Shown here: piece after piece, positions 1-6,353 of the stretch
How positions within the stretch are numbered: position 1 is the stretch's first letter
How the letters are laid out: every line of letters begins with the position of its first letter
From: CAYJGN01 sp964369635
Lineage (GTDB): Bacteria; Bacillota; Clostridia; Oscillospirales; Ruminococcaceae
Direction of reading: 5' to 3'
DNA: 7,160 nt
Assembly: GCA_964369635.1 (NCBI GenBank)
Contig: CAYJGN010000067.1
Coordinates: 1-7,160, forward strand
Notes under the pieces: generated by a model
Database searches by the model: none
The model's input: the letters and a program-made list of their open reading frames with translations, nothing else
Told to the model about the DNA's origin: nothing
Translations under genes and position numbers: made by a program

Positions 1-1344
1 TCATACACAACAAGCCCTGTTCACGATATTCCTTATTTCGTAAACTATGCAAAACAGCTTGAGAACGAAGGTGCTGACTCTATCTGTATTAAAGATATGG
101 CGGGGCTAATAACTCCAACTATCGCTTTTGATCTTGTAACTGAGCTTAAAAAAGCTGTTAAGATTCCAATAGACTTGCACACTCATTATACCTCAGGTCT
201 TGCATCAATGGCTCAGCTAAAAGCTATTGAGGCTGGATGTGATATAATTGATACAGCTATTTCACCGCTCGCACTTGGAACTTCGCATGCACCAACAGAG
301 TCTATGGTTGCGGCACTTGCAGGTACTGAGTATGATACAGGAATTGATCTTAAGAGCCTTCAGAGCGTTCGTGCTCACTTTGCAGTTCTTCGTGATAAAT
401 ATGTTAAAGCTGGTCTAATAGACCATAAGATGCTTGGCGTTGATGCTAATACTCTTATCTATCAGGTTCCAGGTGGAATGCTATCAAACCTTGTTTCTCA
501 GCTAAAACAAGCTGGAAAAGAGGATCTGCTTGAGGATGTTCTAAAAGAGATTCCAAACGTTCGTAAGGACAGTGGATATCCACCACTTGTTACTCCAACA
601 TCGCAGATAGTTGGAACACAGGCTGTATTCAACGTTCTAAACGGCGAGAGATACAAAACAGTTACCAAAGAGTTTAAAGCTATGGTAAAAGGCGAATATG
701 GTAAAACTCCAGTCGAGATCAGCGAAGAGTTTAGAAAACAGATTATCGGCGATGAAGAGCCAATAACATGCAGATTTGCAGACCTTCTAAAACCTGAGCT
801 TGATAAACTTCGCGAAGAGGCTAAACCTTGGGCTAAGAGCGAGGAAGATGTTCTTTCTTATGCTATGTTCCAGCAGGTTGCTGTTAAATTCTTCGAGAAC
901 AGAGAAAAAGGTGTTAAACCTCTTGAGACTGCTGCAGTTATCAAAGAGGCAGCTCCAGCCCCTGCAGCTGCTCCGAAAGCAGCGAATACCCCTGTAAGAC
1001 TATCAGTTACTGTTGATGGAACAGCTTACGATGTTGTTGTTGGCGAAGCTGGCACTGCAGCTCCGGCAGCTGCACCGGCACCTGCTGCTGCACCAGCTCC
1101 AGCTGCGGCTCCGGCCCCTGCTGCCGCTTCAAGCGGTACACCGGTAACATCACCAATGCCAGGAACAATAATTGATGTTCGTGTTAAAGTTGGCGATGTT
1201 GTTAAAAAAGGTGATACTCTTGTAGTTCTTGAAGCTATGAAGATGGAAAACGACGTTGTTGCACCTGTTGACGGAACAGTTTCAGCTGTTACTGTTAAAT
1301 CAGGAGATGCCGTTAATTCAAACGATCTTCTTGTTTCTATCTAA
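1..1344 (+). CDS. oadA: Oxaloacetate decarboxylase alpha subunit-type biotin carboxyltransferase (5' end missing)
   Basis: The reading frame is open from base 1, so the start lies upstream; the ATG at 97 is internal. The enzyme moves a carboxyl group between oxaloacetate (or a related 2-oxo acid) and biotin, and in oxaloacetate decarboxylase this feeds a membrane sodium pump. Numbering residues from base 1, Lys31 in the KDMAG motif plus His60 and His62 in DLHTHY keep the spacing of the metal-binding carbamyl-Lys and two His of pyruvate carboxylase-type domains. A conserved carboxylase domain follows to about residue 305. An Ala/Pro linker comes next, then a VTVDG strand, a second Ala/Pro linker and the biotinyl domain. 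The biotin-accepting lysine of EAMKMEN is codon 1240-1242. A terminator follows, so this is the last gene of its transcript. Partner genes (oadB, oadG) are not visible, so pyruvate carboxylase subunit B or a methylmalonyl-CoA carboxyltransferase subunit remain possible. The family assignment is firm and the substrate is inferred. Confidence 0.9.
   Translation, partial: SYTTSPVHDIPYFVNYAKQLENEGADSICIKDMAGLITPTIAFDLVTELKKAVKIPIDLHTHYTSGLASMAQLKAIEAGCDIIDTAISPLALGTSHAPTESMVAALAGTEYDTGIDLKSLQSVRAHFAVLRDKYVKAGLIDHKMLGVDANTLIYQVPGGMLSNLVSQLKQAGKEDLLEDVLKEIPNVRKDSGYPPLVTPTSQIVGTQAVFNVLNGERYKTVTKEFKAMVKGEYGKTPVEISEEFRKQIIGDEEPITCRFADLLKPELDKLREEAKPWAKSEEDVLSYAMFQQVAVKFFENREKGVKPLETAAVIKEAAPAPAAAPKAANTPVRLSVTVDGTAYDVVVGEAGTAAPAAAPAPAAAPAPAAAPAPAAASSGTPVTSPMPGTIIDVRVKVGDVVKKGDTLVVLEAMKMENDVVAPVDGTVSAVTVKSGDAVNSNDLLVSI
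1057..1128 (+). repeat. Ala/Pro linker repeat inside oadA
   Basis: This stretch encodes 24 residues of only Ala and Pro, including three consecutive PAPAAA units at 1075-1092, 1093-1110 and 1111-1128. The units differ from one another only at third codon positions, in three to five of their six codons. It is a flexible tether of the kind that lets the biotinyl domain swing between active sites. A shorter Ala/Pro stretch lies upstream at about 949-990. Confidence 0.85.
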
Positions 1345-1358
1345 GTTTAAATAAAATT

Positions 1359-1389
1359 AAGAGTGATGGGTGACCATCGCTCTTTTTTT
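1359..1389 (+). terminator. Rho-independent terminator after oadA
   Basis: An 11-bp stem pairs 1359-1369 (AAGAGTGATGG) with 1374-1384 (CCATCGCTCTT), with one G-T wobble and a 4-base loop. A run of seven T follows at 1383-1389. It begins 15 bases after the oadA stop and separates oadA from the yicC operon. Confidence 0.92.
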
Positions 1390-1408
1390 ATTTATTAAAC
1401 ATTAAGAA

Positions 1409-1443
1409 TTTATCAATCTATTAGTTTGCTTTTTTTTGATAAA
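1409..1443. repeat. 8-bp inverted repeat in the yicC upstream region
   Basis: TTTATCAA at 1409-1416 is exactly mirrored by TTGATAAA at 1436-1443, with 19 bases between. The repeat spans the proposed -35 element of the operon promoter, so it could be an operator. The region is very AT-rich, and a chance match is quite possible. No known regulator motif is recognised. Confidence 0.35.
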
Positions 1444-1459
1444 AATGGTAAAATATAAT
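1426..1459 (+). promoter_or_regulatory. Likely sigma-A type promoter for the yicC-fmt operon
   Basis: A -35-like TTGCTT (1426-1431) is followed after 17 bases by TAAAAT (1449-1454). TAAAAT is preceded by TGG, which gives an extended -10 of the form TGnTAAAAT. A perfect TATAAT at 1454-1459 overlaps it and could be the real -10, although its -35 would then be poorly spaced. The position fits: after the oadA terminator and about 30 bases before the yicC ATG. The presence of a promoter is well supported, but the exact hexamers are not certain. Confidence 0.65.
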
Positions 1460-1488
1460 GGATAATAAATTGAAGAGTTGTGATTTAA

Positions 1489-2367
1489 ATGATTAAAAGT
1501 ATGACTGGTTTTGGAAGAGCTTCGAGGATATTAGATGGTAGAGAGATAACAGTTGAAATTAAAAGTGTGAATCATCGGTATTTTGAGTTCTATGCAAAAA
1601 TTCCAAGGGTTTATGGCTTTTTAGACGACAAGATGAAGAGCTTTGTTTCGGAGTCTGTTAAACGAGGAAAAGTTGAGCTGTACATATCTATTGTGAATAT
1701 TGCGCAAGGGGATAGCGAGGTTTTGATAAACAAACCGCTTGCTGCTAAATATAAAAAGGCGCTTGATGACCTATCGGCGGAATTATCAATTGAAAATGAT
1801 ATAACAACCTCTGTTCTATGCCGCTTTTCAGATATTTTTGTTATTACGAAATCAGAAGAAGATGAAGAAGTGATTTTAGAGGCGGTTAAAGCTGTTTCCG
1901 CTGAGGCGATTGTGAAATATAATGAGATGCGTTTGCGTGAGGGCGAAAAGCTCTATGATGATCTGCTTTTTCGAATTGAGTCTATCGAGAGTTGCTTAAA
2001 AGAGATAGAGCGAATTGCTCCTATGCGAGTTGAAAATTACCGCACTAAAATCCACGATAAGATAAAAGTGGTTTTAGCTGAGAGCGATATAGATGAGGCG
2101 AGAGTTTTAACTGAAGTAGCATTGCTATCAGAGAAGATTGCAGTTGACGAGGAGACGGTGCGACTTGCAAGCCATATAGAGCAGTTTAAGAGTTTTTTAA
2201 GTTCAAATGAGCCAATAGGCAGAAAGATGGACTTTTTAGTTCAAGAGCTTAATCGTGAAGCAAACACCATTGGAAGCAAAGCGAATGATATTAATATTTC
2301 AACTCAAGTGGTTGAGATAAAAAGCGAGATTGAAAAAATTCGTGAACAAATTCAAAACATTGAATAG
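1489..2367 (+). CDS. yicC: YicC/YloC family endoribonuclease
   Basis: This protein of 292 residues has the normal family length. It shows the N-terminal signature MIKSMTGFGRA (residues 1-11) and KSVNHRYFEF (25-34), which mark the YicC N-terminal domain. The C-terminal DUF1732 block from about residue 244 contains FLVQELNREANTIGSK and a charged helical end. Characterised family members are cytoplasmic endoribonucleases; E. coli YicC has been linked to small-RNA decay and the B. subtilis orthologue is YloC. An in-frame TAA lies directly before the ATG, which fixes the start. The Shine-Dalgarno sequence is weak (GAAGAG at 1472-1477, 11 bases upstream). It is the first gene of the operon, and remA follows after 12 bases, as in Bacillus. 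Family confidence is high; the RNA targets here are unknown. Confidence 0.95.
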   Translation: MIKSMTGFGRASRILDGREITVEIKSVNHRYFEFYAKIPRVYGFLDDKMKSFVSESVKRGKVELYISIVNIAQGDSEVLINKPLAAKYKKALDDLSAELSIENDITTSVLCRFSDIFVITKSEEDEEVILEAVKAVSAEAIVKYNEMRLREGEKLYDDLLFRIESIESCLKEIERIAPMRVENYRTKIHDKIKVVLAESDIDEARVLTEVALLSEKIAVDEETVRLASHIEQFKSFLSSNEPIGRKMDFLVQELNREANTIGSKANDINISTQVVEIKSEIEKIREQIQNIE

Positions 2368-2379
2368 ATAAGGAGATTT

Positions 2380-2637
2380 ATGAAGCTTATAAACATAGGT
2401 TTTGGAAATATGGTTTCATCACTAAGGCTTGTCTCAATAGTAAGCCCTGAGTCAGCGCCTGTTAAAAGAATTATAACCGAAGCGCGTGGCAAGGGAATGC
2501 TTGTTGATGCAACGCAAGGGAGAAGAACGAGGGCTGTTATTATTATGGATAGCGACCATGTTATCCTATCGGCAGTTCAACCGGAGACGATAGCTGGAAG
2601 AATGGTGACCGAAGAGACGGAGGAGGAGCAACAATGA
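2380..2637 (+). CDS. remA: RemA/DUF370 family DNA-binding regulator
   Basis: This small protein of 85 residues closely follows the RemA (YlzA) family: INIGFGN at residues 4-10, SIVSPESAP at 19-27, DATQGRRTRA at 43-52, and the MDSDHVILSAVQPET block near 56-70. In B. subtilis RemA forms a ring-shaped oligomer that binds DNA and activates biofilm-matrix and osmoprotection genes. Arg16, Arg48 and Arg49 here match the arginines implicated in DNA binding there. The tail is acidic (TEETEEEQQ). A strong AAGGAG at 2370-2375 sits 4 bases before the ATG. The gene lies 12 bases after yicC, and its stop overlaps the gmk start (ATGA). The family call is firm; what it controls outside Bacillus is not shown by this sequence. 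Confidence 0.95.
   Translation: MKLINIGFGNMVSSLRLVSIVSPESAPVKRIITEARGKGMLVDATQGRRTRAVIIMDSDHVILSAVQPETIAGRMVTEETEEEQQ
2619..2628 (+). promoter_or_regulatory. Ribosome binding site of gmk, inside remA
   Basis: The purine-rich GGAGGAGGAG lies 5 to 14 bases before the gmk ATG at 2634. It is encoded by codons of the acidic RemA tail, so one stretch serves both as coding sequence and as Shine-Dalgarno. With the ATGA overlap this suggests translational coupling of remA and gmk. Confidence 0.8.
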
Positions 2638-3224
2638 AAGAAAAAGGTTTGTTAATAGTTTTTTCAGGGCCGTCTGGTAGCGGAAAAGGAACAGTACTTG
2701 AATATTTTCTCTCGATGAGGCATGATACCGACTATTCAGTGTCTGTTACGACAAGGGATAAGAGACCTGGTGAAATAGACGGTGAAAATTATCATTTTGT
2801 CAGCAGAGATGAATTTCTATCGATGATAGATAACAATGAGGTTTTAGAATATACAGAATATTGCGAAAATTTCTATGGAACTCCAAGGGCGAAAGTTCAG
2901 GAGAGCATAGATAAGGGGCGTAATATCATCTTGGAAATTGAAACCGAAGGGGCGCTAAATATCAAGAAACTTTTCCCTGAAGCTGTTATGATTTTTGTAA
3001 CTGCGCCATCTATGAATGAGCTTCGCAAGAGGCTTGAGGGTAGGGGAACTGAAGATAAAGAGACTATTGAAAAACGACTAAAACGAGCAAAAGATGAGAT
3101 GAAACTAATTGGTGAGTATGATTATTGCGTTACAAATGATAAAGTAGAGCGCTCGGCAGTTAAAGTTAATGCAATTATTGAGGCTGAGAGAATCAGCATT
3201 AAAAGATTATTTGGAGGTAAATAA
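2634..3224 (+). CDS. gmk: Guanylate kinase
   Basis: Guanylate kinase phosphorylates GMP to GDP with ATP in the cytoplasm, a step needed for GTP and dGTP supply. The 196 residues match the usual size of about 200. The Walker A loop GPSGSGKG is at residues 12-19. The guanylate kinase signature from about 39 to 56 (TTRDKRPGEIDGENYHFV) carries GMP-binding Ser37, Arg41, Arg44 and Tyr53. A lid-region motif, RLEGRGTEDKETIEKRL, is near residues 133-149. The start overlaps the remA stop by four bases and has a strong ribosome binding site. The rpoZ ATG begins one base after the gmk stop. In Firmicutes this enzyme is a known target of (p)ppGpp inhibition; this sequence does not show whether that holds here. 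Confidence 0.97.
   Translation: MKEKGLLIVFSGPSGSGKGTVLEYFLSMRHDTDYSVSVTTRDKRPGEIDGENYHFVSRDEFLSMIDNNEVLEYTEYCENFYGTPRAKVQESIDKGRNIILEIETEGALNIKKLFPEAVMIFVTAPSMNELRKRLEGRGTEDKETIEKRLKRAKDEMKLIGEYDYCVTNDKVERSAVKVNAIIEAERISIKRLFGGK
3213..3217 (+). promoter_or_regulatory. Ribosome binding site that sets the rpoZ start
   Basis: GGAGG lies 8 bases before the ATG at 3226, within the last codons of gmk. It selects 3226 over an upstream in-frame ATG at 3169, which would add 19 residues with no resemblance to omega and would overlap gmk deeply. Confidence 0.85.
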
Positions 3225-3225
3225 T

Positions 3226-3414
3226 ATGTTAAGACTAAAAGTAGCAAAGCTAATGGACGAGACCGATAGCCAGTATACCCTTGTGGTGGCGGTTGCAAAA
3301 AGAGCAAGGCAGATAGCTGAGAGGAATGAAGAAGCGGGGAATAAAACATCAGAAAAAGCTGTTAGAACGGCGATAAACGACTTTTATGAAGGAAAAGTTA
3401 AACTTCAAAAATAA
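3226..3414 (+). CDS. rpoZ: DNA-directed RNA polymerase omega subunit
   Basis: This small protein of 62 residues is close to the usual length for Firmicutes omega. The diagnostic part is SQYTLVVAVAKRARQIAE (about residues 15-32), which matches the omega pattern S-R-Y-x-L-V-x-x-V-A-K-R-A-R-Q. A SEKAV segment and a C-terminal FYEGKVKL follow. Omega binds the beta-prime subunit and helps assemble and stabilise RNA polymerase. Gln16 replaces the common Arg, and Ala replaces the Pro of the usual S-x-K-P-V; both are small changes. The gene sits directly after gmk, as in B. subtilis and many other bacteria. The start is chosen by GGAGG at 3213-3217 and by homology. The coaBC gene that follows rpoZ in Bacillus is not present. 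Confidence 0.93.
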   Translation: MLRLKVAKLMDETDSQYTLVVAVAKRARQIAERNEEAGNKTSEKAVRTAINDFYEGKVKLQK

Positions 3415-3420
3415 AGATGA

Positions 3421-3427
3421 GAGGTGG
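3421..3427 (+). promoter_or_regulatory. Ribosome binding site that sets the priA start
   Basis: GAGGTGG lies 7 bases before the ATG at 3435. An earlier in-frame ATG at 3417 has only A-rich sequence before it, and starting there would place this Shine-Dalgarno inside the gene. The 3435 start gives MDIFYAKVYV, a typical PriA N-terminus. Confidence 0.8.
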
Positions 3428-3434
3428 ATTTATC

Positions 3435-5828
3435 ATGGACATATTTTACGCTAAAGTTTATGTCGATAAAACTGCCTTTAGTTTTGATAAAGACTTTCTT
3501 TATATAATTCCAAAGGATATGCTCTCGCAGTTAGAAATTGGGATGAGGGTTGCAGTTCCTTTTGGCCGTGGAAATGATGTTCGTCAAGCAGTTGTCTGCG
3601 ATATATTAGATAATAATTCAACTGGAAGAGAGCTTAAAGAAATATATAAAATTCTCGATAAAAAACCGATTATAAATAAAAGCGATACAGCTCTTATAAA
3701 TCATCTTTGTAAAACAACATTTTGCGGCTATTATGATGCGGTTAAAACTGTTTTACCACCGGGAATGGGATTTGTTTTCAAGGGGAAATTTAAGCTTTTA
3801 GGCGATGTTGATAGCGATATAGCAAAACTATTTGCAAAAGATGAACTCTCTTATGAAAATTTTATGAAGCTCTCACCTGAGATTTCTAAAAGAATTGAAA
3901 GCTATATAGAAACTGGCGAAATAGCTAAGGATTTTAGCGCAAAACAGCGGGTGCAAAAAGATACGAATACCGTGTACGTCGCAGTTGAAAATCCAGCTTT
4001 CACAAAAAAACTCTCAGCTAAAGCAAATGAGGTTTTAGAATTTTTAACTGGCAGAGCGGAAGCGGCAGCGAAAGAGATTATTTATAATACAAACTGCTCA
4101 GCTTCAGTTATAAAAACGCTGCTTAAAAACAACCTTATAGAAAAACAGGAGATCGATAGCTATAAAGATAGCGAATATGACCACTTAAGCGAAGAAGTAA
4201 TCCTCTCAGATGAGCAAAAAAGCGTAACAGAGGAGCTTTTATCGCTTTTATATGATAAAAAACCGCAAGAGGCGCTTTTATTTGGAGTTACAGGGAGCGG
4301 CAAGACGAATGTTTATATAAAAATTATCGAAGACGCCCTTAAAAATAGAAAGAATACGATAGTTTTAGTTCCTGAAATATCCCTAACGCCGCAAGCCATG
4401 GCTATATTTAAAAGCCATTTTAAAGAGAGAGTTGCAGTTATCCATTCAAGGCTGTCTGACGGTGAGAGGGTGCAGCAATACCGAAGGATAAAAGAGGGCG
4501 AAATTTCCGTTGTAGTTGGAACTCGAAGTGCGGTGTTTGCTCCATTTTATAGAGGTTATTTAATAGTTTTTGATGAAGAGCATGAAACAATCTATCACAG
4601 TGTGAATTCACCGAGATACCATGCTCGAGATATAGCGAGATTTCGGGTATATCAAAGTGGGGGACTTTTGCTTTTATGCTCAGCAACACCTGATATAACA
4701 AGCTATTATAGAGCCAAAACAGGCAAAATTAAGCTACTGACCCTAAAAAATAGATATAACGATATGACCTTACCGACTGTTACGATAGTCGATATGAGGG
4801 ATAGAGAGAGTGAAGGGGTTTACGAAGTTTCAAACACCCTCCTCTCAAAGCTACAAGAGACTAAAGAAAACGGCAACCAAAGCATGATTTTGCTAAACAG
4901 GAGAGGGTACCAAAGTAGTACGGTATGCTCTCAGTGCAACACGCCGATTACCTGCCCTTCATGCTCGGTAGCGCTTACCTATCACTATGTTAATAATAGC
5001 CATATCTGCCACTACTGCGGATATACTAAAACAAAAATCGAGAGCTGCCCTACTTGTGGCAGCGATAGAATTCTAAGAAAAGGACAGGGGACACAAAAAC
5101 TTGAAGATTTTCTTTTGCATAATCTAAAAGACTATAAAGTTCTTCGGATGGATGCAGACACGACTATCACTAAATCATCATATAAAAAGTTTATCGAAGA
5201 ATTCAAAACAGGTGGATATGATATAATGATAGGAACTCAGATGATTGCCAAGGGACATGACTTTACAGATGTTACCCTCGTCGGTGTTATATCTGCGGAA
5301 AGTTTTTTATATCAATCGGACTATCGTGCTTCTGAAAGAGCTTTTTCTATGCTGACTCAGGTGGTCGGACGGAGCGGTCGAGGTCAACAGCAAGGCTTCG
5401 CGATTATTCAGACCTATGACCCAGATAACGAAATTTTAACACTTGCCGCTGCTCAGGATTATGAGAAATTCTACGAAGATGAGATTAAACTTCGCAAAGC
5501 GATGATTTTGCCACCTTTTTGTAACTTTTGTCTATTATCATTTATCAGTAAAGATGAGAGAGCTGCAAAAAAGGACGCAGAGCAGTTTTGTGAGATTTTA
5601 AAGAACACAATAAAAGAGTACGATAGTATTCCGCTTCGTGTTATAGGACCTGCTCCTGCGAGTATATATAAACTAAATGATAAATACCGAGTAAAGATAT
5701 TGATTAAATGCAAAAACAATGATGAGTTCAAAGATTTTCTTCGTAAATGCCTTAAGAAATACTTTGATGAGTCTATTTCAAATTCTGTTAGTATAGCAGT
5801 TGATTTAAATAATACAGTTGAAATATAA
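3435..5828 (+). CDS. priA: Primosomal protein N', replication-restart helicase PriA
   Basis: PriA is a 3'-to-5' superfamily 2 helicase that recognises stalled forks and loads the replicative helicase. The product is 797 residues from the preferred start. An N-terminal 3'-DNA-binding domain (about 1-100) is followed by a less conserved winged-helix region. The helicase core has Walker A GVTGSGKT (284-291), DEEH (380-383), SATP (416-419), NRRGY (488-492), GTQMIAKGHDF (600-610) and GRSGRG (645-650). All eight zinc-binding cysteines are present: 498, 501, 507, 510, 525, 528, 538 and 541. Deviations from common PriA sequences are Asn instead of Glu after Walker A, HETIYHS where HESSYKQ is usual after the DEEH box, and Ser for Ala in motif VI. 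None removes a catalytic residue. It follows rpoZ after 20 bases, and its stop codon overlaps the def ribosome binding site. Confidence 0.96.
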   Translation: MDIFYAKVYVDKTAFSFDKDFLYIIPKDMLSQLEIGMRVAVPFGRGNDVRQAVVCDILDNNSTGRELKEIYKILDKKPIINKSDTALINHLCKTTFCGYYDAVKTVLPPGMGFVFKGKFKLLGDVDSDIAKLFAKDELSYENFMKLSPEISKRIESYIETGEIAKDFSAKQRVQKDTNTVYVAVENPAFTKKLSAKANEVLEFLTGRAEAAAKEIIYNTNCSASVIKTLLKNNLIEKQEIDSYKDSEYDHLSEEVILSDEQKSVTEELLSLLYDKKPQEALLFGVTGSGKTNVYIKIIEDALKNRKNTIVLVPEISLTPQAMAIFKSHFKERVAVIHSRLSDGERVQQYRRIKEGEISVVVGTRSAVFAPFYRGYLIVFDEEHETIYHSVNSPRYHARDIARFRVYQSGGLLLLCSATPDITSYYRAKTGKIKLLTLKNRYNDMTLPTVTIVDMRDRESEGVYEVSNTLLSKLQETKENGNQSMILLNRRGYQSSTVCSQCNTPITCPSCSVALTYHYVNNSHICHYCGYTKTKIESCPTCGSDRILRKGQGTQKLEDFLLHNLKDYKVLRMDADTTITKSSYKKFIEEFKTGGYDIMIGTQMIAKGHDFTDVTLVGVISAESFLYQSDYRASERAFSMLTQVVGRSGRGQQQGFAIIQTYDPDNEILTLAAAQDYEKFYEDEIKLRKAMILPPFCNFCLLSFISKDERAAKKDAEQFCEILKNTIKEYDSIPLRVIGPAPASIYKLNDKYRVKILIKCKNNDEFKDFLRKCLKKYFDESISNSVSIAVDLNNTVEI

Positions 5829-5837
5829 GGAGATAAT

Positions 5838-6353
5838 ATGGCTATAAGAACCATTATTGATGAAAGCGATGAGCGCCTTTTTAAAAAAAGCAGGGTAGTT
5901 GAAGTTTTCGATGAAAGACTGCATACTCTGCTTGACGATATGGCAGACACTATGTATGAGTCAAACGGCGTTGGTATTGCGGCTGTTCAGGTTGGGGTTT
6001 TAAAGAGAGCTTTTTTAGTTGACGTTGAATACAGCGAGGATAGCTTAATCGAATTTATAAACCCGGAAATAATTGAGATGGATGGCGAACAGACCGGTAG
6101 AGAAGGATGCTTATCTTTTCCAAATCTTTTTGGTGATGTAACCCGTCCAAATAAAGTTAAAATAAAAGCGCAGGATAGATTTGGGGAGCATTTTGAGCTT
6201 ATGGCAGAGGAATTTTTCGCAAGGGCTATCTGCCATGAGAATGACCATATAGATGGCAATGTTTTCACAAGCCTTGCAAAAAATCTAATGACTGGCGAAG
6301 AGATAGAGCGCCTTGAGGCTTTGAATGCGGAAAATGGGGAGAGCGAGAAATGA
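5838..6353 (+). CDS. def: Peptide deformylase
   Basis: This metalloenzyme removes the formyl group from the N-terminal methionine of new proteins at the ribosome exit. At 171 residues it has normal length. The three family motifs are present: GVGIAAVQVG at residues 44-53, EGCLSFP at 89-95 with metal ligand Cys91, and HENDH at 133-137 with metal ligands His133 and His137 and catalytic Glu134. The VTRPNKVKIKAQDRFG segment (101-116) also fits. Motif I has Val50 where Pro is usual (GLAAPQ), while the catalytic-site Gln51 is kept. AAGGAG at 5827-5832 sits 5 bases before the ATG and overlaps the priA stop. The stop overlaps the fmt start by four bases (ATGA), so def and fmt are probably translated together. 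Confidence 0.95.
   Translation: MAIRTIIDESDERLFKKSRVVEVFDERLHTLLDDMADTMYESNGVGIAAVQVGVLKRAFLVDVEYSEDSLIEFINPEIIEMDGEQTGREGCLSFPNLFGDVTRPNKVKIKAQDRFGEHFELMAEEFFARAICHENDHIDGNVFTSLAKNLMTGEEIERLEALNAENGESEK

Noticed and set aside
1436..1459. TTGATA (1436-1441) as the -35 partner of TATAAT (1454-1459)
   Set aside because: The spacer would be only 12 bases, too short for a normal sigma-A promoter.
1345..1488. A possible riboswitch or small RNA between oadA and yicC
   Set aside because: The 144 bases are accounted for by a terminator and a promoter. The leader from the likely start site to the ATG is about 30 bases, too short for a riboswitch.
3169..3225. An upstream ATG that would lengthen omega by 19 residues
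   Set aside because: It lies within gmk, has no ribosome binding site, and the extra residues do not look like omega. GGAGG at 3213-3217 points to 3226.
3417..3434. An upstream ATG that would lengthen PriA by six residues
   Set aside because: No Shine-Dalgarno precedes it, and the good one (3421-3427) serves the ATG at 3435.
5471..5950. A 159-codon open frame on the - strand across the priA/def junction
   Set aside because: It is antisense to two well-supported genes, its composition is Ser/Leu-rich as in shadow frames, and it has no recognisable motif or ribosome binding site context.
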